Part shown: in pieces, positions 40,722 to 47,975 of the stretch | How positions within the stretch are numbered: the stretch's first letter is position 1 | How the letters are laid out: every line of letters begins with the position of its first letter | Assembly (NCBI GenBank): GCA_905214875.1 | Contig: CAJMNR010000030.1 | Span: 1-50,339, forward strand | Reading direction: 5' to 3' | From: an uncultured bacterium | Lineage (GTDB): Bacteria; Bacillota; Clostridia; Lachnospirales; Lachnospiraceae | Length of the DNA: 50,339 nt | Made by a program: the position numbers and the translations under genes | Notes under the pieces: model-generated | Database searches by the model: none | What the model saw: only the letters and a program-made list of their open reading frames with translations | Told to the model about the DNA's origin: nothing

Positions 40722-41432
40722 TTATACATATATGATATCCACACCAGCAAGGCTTACGCTGCCAATCAAGATCAATTTACTTCTTCCATTCGGATTATTC
40801 TTATTCTTTTCAGTAACTCCAGCTAAAGAAACATTTAATCTATCTTCTACCTCCCATTCCTTCGGAACATATAGTTCTACTCCACAAAACGACGCCTCAA
40901 TTTTTACAATTGCGCTATCTCCTGTCATAACTGCATTATCAAAATATACTTTCATCGCACCAAAGGAGCAATTTAACTCGGCTTGCTTAAACTCATCTGT
41001 ATTGATATATTTTGCACTAGCACCGAACTTTGTAGAACAGAATACATTACTTTCATCTTTTTCGTTGATAATTTCAAAGTCTTTCTCATCATAATCTTTA
41101 TAATCTTTTTTATAATCATAGTAGTGTTTTTTATTGCGATGAAAGATCATAGAAAAGCCAATGGATAATAAAAGTGCTGCTATTAAGATAACCCATGGCG
41201 TGATGGACGTAATCCCCAATTCCTCATCATAAATGATTCCGATAAATGCTAGTGGGAAGAACACTCCCACAAATTCAAGCTTAAATAAATTCATAATTGC
41301 AATTACGACAAATGCTCCTGAGAATAACAAGCTCCATACTTTTATTTCTCCAAAGTAACCAAGCTTTCCGAACACCAATACCAATGCGCCAAGAACTAAC
41401 AACAATCCCCACATGACTCTTTTCATTTTCAT
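40722..41432 (-). CDS. LiaF-like cell-envelope stress membrane protein
   Basis: This 236-residue protein has four N-terminal membrane segments (LiaI/LiaF-TM-like: WGLLLVLGALVLVFG, WSLLFSGAFVVIAIMNLF, FPLAFIGIIY, WVILIAALLLSIGFSMIF). A C-terminal beta-helix-like domain follows (NVFCSTKFGASAKYI...LNCSFGAMKVYFDN...VKIEASFCGVELYVP). This matches the LiaF/DUF2154 type found beside LytTR regulators in clostridia. In Bacillus, LiaF restrains the LiaRS envelope-stress system. It lies 3 bp after the lytTR gene, so the two are cotranscribed. Confidence 0.83.
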   Translation of the reverse strand: MKMKRVMWGLLLVLGALVLVFGKLGYFGEIKVWSLLFSGAFVVIAIMNLFKLEFVGVFFPLAFIGIIYDEELGITSITPWVILIAALLLSIGFSMIFHRNKKHYYDYKKDYKDYDEKDFEIINEKDESNVFCSTKFGASAKYINTDEFKQAELNCSFGAMKVYFDNAVMTGDSAIVKIEASFCGVELYVPKEWEVEDRLNVSLAGVTEKNKNNPNGRSKLILIGSVSLAGVDIIYV

Positions 41433-41435
41433 ATA

Positions 41436-41891
41436 TTATTTCCTCTTTTCTTTTAATTTTTCTTGCAATGCTTTAATATAATTTCTTGAAACATAAACCT
41501 GCTTATGCGTCATTTGGAATTCCACGACACTAGAAGCCGTCAGATTACGAGTGATTGAGTAAATACGATTTACATTTAGAATAGTAGATTTTGAAACCCT
41601 TAAAAAGTTCCTTGGTAACCTTTCCTCTAATTCATAAAGCTTGTATTTTACCTGATATGCTTGGTCAATCGTATGTGCACATATGCCATTGGCCTCAGTT
41701 TCAAAAAATAAAAGTTCTTCCAGAGGTATGTAGTACTCTTTTTCTCCCTTGTAAAAAATAATTTGGCTTTCATGTGAAATCCATTCATCGATTTGTTTTT
41801 GTAGGGCAACGATTTCTTCAGTTAATTCACCACATCGTATTACCACTTCATCTTCTTTTTGATTCTTGTCTACTTCAATACGAATTTTCAT
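41436..41891 (-). CDS. LytTR-type DNA-binding regulator
   Basis: This 151-residue protein has a short N-terminal helical region and a C-terminal LytTR domain (IPLEELLFFETEANGICAHT...LPRNFLRVSKSTILNVNRIYSI...VYVSRNYIKALQEKL). It lacks a receiver domain, so it is the short form that pairs with a membrane protein. ATG 41891 (GGAG 9 nt upstream) is the usual start for this form (MKIRIEVDKNQKEDEV); the longer reading to 41951 has no site and would run into its promoter. It very likely binds the 21-bp-period direct repeat upstream of its own promoter. Confidence 0.9.
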   Translation of the reverse strand: MKIRIEVDKNQKEDEVVIRCGELTEEIVALQKQIDEWISHESQIIFYKGEKEYYIPLEELLFFETEANGICAHTIDQAYQVKYKLYELEERLPRNFLRVSKSTILNVNRIYSITRNLTASSVVEFQMTHKQVYVSRNYIKALQEKLKEKRK

Positions 41892-41912
41892 CTCTTCACT
41901 CTCCATGGTGTC

Positions 41913-41941
41913 ATTATAAATACTTCCTAAAGCGTTGTAAA
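41913..41941 (-). promoter_or_regulatory. Promoter of lytTR-liaF-like operon
   Basis: TTTACA, a 17-bp spacer and TATAAT lie on the minus strand, about 21 bp before the chosen start. Confidence 0.78.
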
Positions 41942-41949
41942 CATCTTCC

Positions 41950-41981
41950 AAGTAACAGGTAAGTATTCTTAAGTAACAGGT
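41950..41981 (-). promoter_or_regulatory. Direct-repeat operator, probable LytTR site
   Basis: ACCTGTTACTT occurs twice on the minus strand (41971-41981 and 41950-41960), with a 21-bp period. Two imperfect direct repeats at about one to two helical turns are the hallmark of LytTR binding. Their place just upstream of the -35 box suits activation. Confidence 0.7.
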
Positions 41982-42135
41982 TGATTTCTGATTTCAAAAA
42001 CTCTTTTCCATTTAATTTTTTGTATAAATAATATTTTATGTCATTTACGTCGTATTTTGTAACACACCAAAAATAATGGAATAAAATGTATTAAATCCAT
42101 TGGATTTAGCAAAAAAAATAAAGGAAAATATTCTT

Positions 42136-45100
42136 ATGTCAATATCTTTTCGAAAACAAGCGACTCTCCGTGGCGAAATGACCTTTATAGGAAATACCCT
42201 CGGACTTGCAAAACAACCAAATCAAAATAACATTGGCACTGAACATTCTATTGGCGCCTTTACAACATTAAATACTGCACTTAAGGTAAACGACTATTAT
42301 AATGGTACTACACTTGATTATACTTCAAATAGTTCTTCTGCCATTTTAACCCTACCTGAAAATGCATCGATTTATTATGCTGAATTAATCTGGGGTGGTA
42401 CATGCAGGACTTCAGGTGGTACATTACCAATGCTCAACATTCCTACAAACACACTAACTCAACCTATCACCTTTATTACCCCTGATCATGTTCCACACCT
42501 TATTACTCGTGATGTTGATACCTTCTTCCGTGGAACTGGTAGTAATAGAAATGAATACTATACGTGTACTGCCAATGTAACCGACCTTGTTGCTCTTTTC
42601 ACTGCAAAAGAAAACCTATATACCGTTGGTAAAGTACCTGGAATTGCCGATCCTTTTGAATCAAGATCCGGTGCTACTTGCTTTGCGGGATGGACTCTAG
42701 CTGTCATATATGAACTTCCTACAGCTCCTCTTCGTAACTTTTCACTTTCTGTTGGGGGAGCGATAGTAAATGGGAACTCTACTGCTGTAGATGTAGATGT
42801 TACCGGATTCATTACTCCTAAAATTGGATCATTCGACAGCCGTATCTTATTAAGCACAGGAGAAGGGGATTCAGCGTTAGGTGGAGATACAGCAATCTTT
42901 GCACCTCGTAGAGAGCTACTTGATAGTGACCATCTTCTCTCTGGTCCAAACAACCCAAAAGAAAACTTCTTCTGTTCACAGATTAATGATAATGAAGGCA
43001 ACTTAAAAACTACTGGTACTTTTGGACTTTTTAACAACGATATGTCAACAACTCCTGCAACACTTATAGAGGGTGCACGTCAAGGTTGGGATATTACCAA
43101 TGTCAAAAGTTCTGATTTTATGGAGCCTAACCAAAGTTCAGCGGTTCTAAGACTGACTACGAACCAAGACACTTTCATCCCTAATGCAATCGGTATTCAA
43201 ACCGATATGGCTGATGTTAATTTATCAATTGAAAAATCCTCGGAGCAAGCAGGACAATACCTTCCAATTGGAAGCAAAGTTACCTATAAGATTCATGTTG
43301 TAAATAACGATACCGAGCTAGATGCCACAAATCTAAAAATTGTTGATCCTCTTACCTCAGGTTTAAAACTGATTCCCGGCACTGTAATTATAAATGACGG
43401 TCCACCTGAGACAATCGATATTACGACACAACCTGGTGTGCAATATGAAACTCTTGCACCGGGCTCAGAAATAGAGATTACTTTCCAGGCAGAAATTGTT
43501 GCATCTCCAGCCCCAAATAGTGACTACACAAATATGGCAAATGTAACGTATACGTTCAATCCTGCCACTGGTATATCACCTACTACTACTCGATACAGCA
43601 ATCCAGTCAGCATTAATCCTTTTACAGATTTAACTACCTTTGAAAAAACGGTTGTTCCAGAAGGTCCTGTAGTTCCTGGAATGTCTTTAGACTACACACT
43701 TTCCTTTACAAACAACTCAAATATCTCCATCGATACTCTTACATTGGTGGATATAATACCAGATAAAGTTGAAGTTATAGATGGTACTGCTACTACAACA
43801 CGAATAGAAGTAGTTTTCGAAGACGTTGCACCAAATGAGACTAAAACTTATTCATATACTACACGTGTAAAAGAAAATAGTTCCGGTATTATCAGAAATG
43901 ATGCAACTGCAACGTATCAATATGCAAATGGCTATGAAAATGAACTTAGGGACCATATAGAGACACCAATTCTAGTTCCACGTTTCGATGTTACTAAGAC
44001 ACAGAGCATGAACTATGTAGACGAAGATGATACCGTAACTTACACATTACTACTGAAAAACAGAGGAAACGTGCCTCTTTTCAATTTTGTATTAACTGAT
44101 GTATTGCCAACTGGATTAACGTATAAAGAAAACTCCTTTACGGTCAATGATGTGCCTTTTACAGAAGAAGTTGATTTTGCAAACCCTATTAACTTAGGCG
44201 ATTCTTATACGCTTCCTGCTCAAAATAGTACTCTAAAGATTACCTTTGAAGTGGTCGTGGATGATATTACAAAAGCACCATTTTATAACAAAGCAACAAT
44301 CCTTGCAGATTATGCAATAACCGAAGAAGAAGTAAAAACGATTTCTTCCTACAGTAATGAAGTCGTATTACGTCATACTATTCATCCAGTCACTGTAACG
44401 AAATCTGCTGACCGTCATATGGTTTCTGCTTTCGGTGGCGAATCCGTCACTTACACCATTAACATTAGAAGCAATGGTAATGCATCCGAGTTCCAATTAT
44501 CCGAAGAGTGGCCTACCGCAAACGATGGCACAATAATGAACTATGAAGCTGATTCTCTAGTGATTGTACCTTCTCTTACTGCTCCTGATTCGCTTGAATT
44601 AACTCTAGTGGACGACGAACCAACTGGTTTTGAAGCAAACATCAAGCAATTGACTAGTTCCTCGAACTATACAATCACCTTTAAGATGACAGCCCCTGAT
44701 CTTAATGATGGTGAGAGCACAAGAGTATTTAATAATACAGCATACTATGGATACCAATACGCAAAAGATCCAAATAAACCAACTGATTTAACAGAAGTTT
44801 CTACCAATACTATACCACTTGTGATAATAAACCAAGCACCTGTTTCTTCAGCATTTACAAAACAGATTTTTCTTCAAGGAACAGCTACTCCAATTACTAG
44901 TGCATTTGTAGGAGAAGTCGTTACAACCACGCTTAACTTTACAAATACAAGTGGAGATTCCTTGTATTTTAACAGTATCAGTGATTTATATATCCTTCCT
45001 GACCAGTTTGAATTAGGAACAGTAACGGTTGATGGATTAGAGGATTCCTCTTACACAATTAATGCTCCAACCATTGAAAATAATTATATATTGAGCGTTT

Positions 45101-47877
45101 CTTGCAACACTCCACAACTAATTGCTAATGGTGAGTCTGTAACTGTAACATTTAATGCCACGGTATTAAGCGGAGCTGCTAACTACACTACTGATTATGG
45201 CCAGTTAGACTTTGGAACTTCAAATGGTGACACCCAGATTGTTAATACTACTACTCATAAATTAGATATCGCTCACCCTGTAATTGAAGTTCAAAAACAT
45301 GCCGACACTACTCAAACTCAGGTTGGGGATAACTACCATTATGACATTATCGTAACAAACAATGGCAATATAACACTTACTAATGTCTATTTAAATGATA
45401 CTGCGTTAAATAATTATATAAATGGAGATCCAGCGCACTTAACACTATCAAGACCAATCACTATAGATGGTCGACCAATTGATAGTACCGATTTGACCAA
45501 TATTGTGCTTCCAGTATTAGAAAAATCACAAAGTGTTGTAATCCAAATTCCTGTTGAAGTAAATTCGCCTCCAGATCATTATCGTTTCGACAATACCGCA
45601 GATGCCTATGGAACTGCAACCTTAGTTCGTGCAAATATTGATGCCGCTCTGAATTCGGTCGAAGTTAGCGATAGTGCTGATGAAGTGGTTGATTGTCTTT
45701 ATGTATCTGTAGATACCTCAAAGACAGCTGATAGACAATACGCCCTAAATGGCCAGACTATCTCTTATACCATTATTGTTACAAACAGATCAAACATCAC
45801 AATTGAAAACGCAATTGTACAGGATAAACTTCCTCCTGAACTTCTTGTAAATGAAGACTCTATTACACCAGCTGGAAATTTGGAATATGGTATTAATGTA
45901 GGTCCTCTTGCTCCTGGTCAGAAAAAGTATGTTACGTATGATGCTCAAGTAAAGATCCCAGAAGGAACGATTCAAACTGTTTCCAATTGTGCTCAAACTA
46001 ATTATAGTTTTTCGGCATACGGCTCTCATACTCACTGTGGGGTTTCCAATGAATCTTGTGGAAGTATTTCAGTTTACTCTCCTTCTTTAAGTGTTGAAAA
46101 AACACCGGAGCAACTTGATGTTCTTCTAAATACGAACGTTGATTATAAGATTACAGTAACCAATACCGGAGAAATAACGCTTAATAACTTGGCACTTAGT
46201 GACTTACTTCCTATTGGAATTACACAAGATCCTGACAATAAACAGATTATAGTAGAAAAAGGGGATACTATGACCATGATCCCTGCAGATCTTAGCACAG
46301 ATGACTTTGTTTCCCTTCAAACAGGCTTAACTCCAAATGAGTCCTTGACAATCACCATACCTGTAAGTGTTACTAGAAATCCATTTTACTATGCAAGCGA
46401 TAACTGTTACAAAAATAAGGCAACGATTCGTTACTCTTATGATATTCTAAATGACCTAGATAGAATCATTGCCACTTATACAGATACGAAACAAAGCAAT
46501 GAATCAAGCTTATGTTTAGCTGCACCTAATATAATTGCAACAAAATCTGCTTATCCAACTGTAGCAAACTACAACAGTGAGATTCTATATACAATCCTCA
46601 TTGCAAATCGCGGTAATGTAGATGTCAGCAATTTAGCCTTGGTTGATCCACTACCACCTGGTCTGGAATATGTATATCCATTTACACTTGTAGATGGTGT
46701 GGCTTATCCAAGTACACTGGAAGATGGAATTACAATTCGTCAAATTCCTGCACAATCTATAGTTATGGTTACGTATGTTGCAACTGTCAAAGACATTAGC
46801 AAACAGCCATTTAGAAACCAAGGAAAATTCCACTATCAGTATCAGCTAAATGGTGAAACTTACACTTCTGACGAACAGTGGACCACCCCTGCAACTGTAA
46901 CTGTACCAGATACAGAAATCGGCGAAATGAAAATTACAAAGAGTGTTTCAGATACAAATGTTCGTATCGGTGATTATGTAACATTTACTCTAAAGGTTGA
47001 AAATACAGGAGAAACGAACTTAACCGATATAAAGATTACAGATACTTTACCAACTGGTCTTACGTTTGTTCCTCACTCTGTTACTGTCGATGGAAGCCCT
47101 ACGACATACGACATTACTTCAGAGACAGGTGTTCCAGTTGACACATTATATCCAGTGTCTACCCATGAAAAGAATATCTCAATTATTACGTTCCGTGCTA
47201 AAGTAGATTCTCTGCCAGAAACAAGCTACACAAATATTGCAACCGGCTGCTTTACTGCACTTAAAACAAGCGGTCCTGAAACTAGTTGCGTAGATAGTAA
47301 TCCAGTTAGTATTACTGGTGCTAAGATTTCTTTAAACAAAACAGTAGATAAGAAAAAAGCTTTCGAAAACACGACTCTTTACTATACAATTACCATTCAA
47401 AATGAAAGTGCAGCAACATTGTACAAAGTACTGCTCACAGATGATATTGACACAAATGTTGCAGTAGATTATAACAGCATCTTGCTAAATGGCAATCCAA
47501 TTCATGATTTTCCAAATGTCAACATTGGAACATTACAACCTGCTGGCCAACAAGGCGCGTCTGCCATATTAACCTTCCAAGCAACTGTGTTACCAAACAC
47601 TGCCGGTTGTGCAATAGTTAATCATGCTTCTGTAACTGCATTGACAGCCGATTACAAGACAGTATATGACTCCGATACGACATTGACTTGTGTTATTAAA
47701 ATATGCCCTGAATGCCCTAAGTACCCAGAATGCCCTAAGTACCCAGAATGTCCTGAGTACCCTGAATGTTCTGAGTGTAAGAAATGCAAAGAATGCAAAG
47801 AGTGCAAATGCTGTAAAGATCATTCGAAACACTCCGGTCAATGTAAAGGTCCTAAAAAACCAGGCCCTCATCATTAA
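42136..47877 (+). CDS. Giant DUF11-repeat surface protein with Cys-rich tail
   Basis: This 1913-residue protein has a ~330-residue N-terminal domain (MTFIGNTLGLAKQPNQNN, SIGAFTTLNT) like that of large DUF11 proteins in the Bacillus cereus group. Eleven DUF11/conserved-repeat domains of 110-140 residues follow, each with the pattern KT/KS...G..V.YTI.VTN.G...L.N..L.D.LP.GL. The tail (from about residue 1855) is Cys/Pro/Lys-rich, with three CPKYPE-like units and clustered CKEC motifs ending PGPHH. No signal peptide or sortase motif is seen. The start at 42136 (ATG, AAAGGA 10 nt upstream) is preferred over TTG 42100. It is divergent from lytTR. Surface or spore-coat location is inferred from repeats alone. 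Confidence 0.88.
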   Translation: MSISFRKQATLRGEMTFIGNTLGLAKQPNQNNIGTEHSIGAFTTLNTALKVNDYYNGTTLDYTSNSSSAILTLPENASIYYAELIWGGTCRTSGGTLPMLNIPTNTLTQPITFITPDHVPHLITRDVDTFFRGTGSNRNEYYTCTANVTDLVALFTAKENLYTVGKVPGIADPFESRSGATCFAGWTLAVIYELPTAPLRNFSLSVGGAIVNGNSTAVDVDVTGFITPKIGSFDSRILLSTGEGDSALGGDTAIFAPRRELLDSDHLLSGPNNPKENFFCSQINDNEGNLKTTGTFGLFNNDMSTTPATLIEGARQGWDITNVKSSDFMEPNQSSAVLRLTTNQDTFIPNAIGIQTDMADVNLSIEKSSEQAGQYLPIGSKVTYKIHVVNNDTELDATNLKIVDPLTSGLKLIPGTVIINDGPPETIDITTQPGVQYETLAPGSEIEITFQAEIVASPAPNSDYTNMANVTYTFNPATGISPTTTRYSNPVSINPFTDLTTFEKTVVPEGPVVPGMSLDYTLSFTNNSNISIDTLTLVDIIPDKVEVIDGTATTTRIEVVFEDVAPNETKTYSYTTRVKENSSGIIRNDATATYQYANGYENELRDHIETPILVPRFDVTKTQSMNYVDEDDTVTYTLLLKNRGNVPLFNFVLTDVLPTGLTYKENSFTVNDVPFTEEVDFANPINLGDSYTLPAQNSTLKITFEVVVDDITKAPFYNKATILADYAITEEEVKTISSYSNEVVLRHTIHPVTVTKSADRHMVSAFGGESVTYTINIRSNGNASEFQLSEEWPTANDGTIMNYEADSLVIVPSLTAPDSLELTLVDDEPTGFEANIKQLTSSSNYTITFKMTAPDLNDGESTRVFNNTAYYGYQYAKDPNKPTDLTEVSTNTIPLVIINQAPVSSAFTKQIFLQGTATPITSAFVGEVVTTTLNFTNTSGDSLYFNSISDLYILPDQFELGTVTVDGLEDSSYTINAPTIENNYILSVSCNTPQLIANGESVTVTFNATVLSGAANYTTDYGQLDFGTSNGDTQIVNTTTHKLDIAHPVIEVQKHADTTQTQVGDNYHYDIIVTNNGNITLTNVYLNDTALNNYINGDPAHLTLSRPITIDGRPIDSTDLTNIVLPVLEKSQSVVIQIPVEVNSPPDHYRFDNTADAYGTATLVRANIDAALNSVEVSDSADEVVDCLYVSVDTSKTADRQYALNGQTISYTIIVTNRSNITIENAIVQDKLPPELLVNEDSITPAGNLEYGINVGPLAPGQKKYVTYDAQVKIPEGTIQTVSNCAQTNYSFSAYGSHTHCGVSNESCGSISVYSPSLSVEKTPEQLDVLLNTNVDYKITVTNTGEITLNNLALSDLLPIGITQDPDNKQIIVEKGDTMTMIPADLSTDDFVSLQTGLTPNESLTITIPVSVTRNPFYYASDNCYKNKATIRYSYDILNDLDRIIATYTDTKQSNESSLCLAAPNIIATKSAYPTVANYNSEILYTILIANRGNVDVSNLALVDPLPPGLEYVYPFTLVDGVAYPSTLEDGITIRQIPAQSIVMVTYVATVKDISKQPFRNQGKFHYQYQLNGETYTSDEQWTTPATVTVPDTEIGEMKITKSVSDTNVRIGDYVTFTLKVENTGETNLTDIKITDTLPTGLTFVPHSVTVDGSPTTYDITSETGVPVDTLYPVSTHEKNISIITFRAKVDSLPETSYTNIATGCFTALKTSGPETSCVDSNPVSITGAKISLNKTVDKKKAFENTTLYYTITIQNESAATLYKVLLTDDIDTNVAVDYNSILLNGNPIHDFPNVNIGTLQPAGQQGASAILTFQATVLPNTAGCAIVNHASVTALTADYKTVYDSDTTLTCVIKICPECPKYPECPKYPECPEYPECSECKKCKECKECKCCKDHSKHSGQCKGPKKPGPHH
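47713..47766 (+). repeat. Three tandem 18-bp repeats in the DUF11 tail
   Basis: Two identical 18-bp units encoding CPKYPE (47713, 47731) and a diverged third (47749, CPEYPE) lie in tandem. Confidence 0.85.
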
Positions 47878-47917
47878 ACTCCTTTGCCGCCCATTTAGTC
47901 GCGGCAGTAAATACAAC

Positions 47918-47954
47918 AAAAAAGCCCCGGAATATGTTTATTCCGGGGCTTTTC
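47918..47954. terminator. Bidirectional terminator, DUF11 / nifJ
   Basis: AAGCCCCGGAATA (47922-47934) pairs perfectly with TATTCCGGGGCTT, flanked by A- and T-runs. It is the most GC-rich hairpin in the window. Confidence 0.93.
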
Positions 47955-47975
47955 TTATACAAAACTATCAATATT

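Noticed and set aside
42558..43037. Minus-strand ORF of 159 residues inside the DUF11 gene
   Set aside because: Shadow of the DUF11 reading frame; no ribosome site or recognisable domain.
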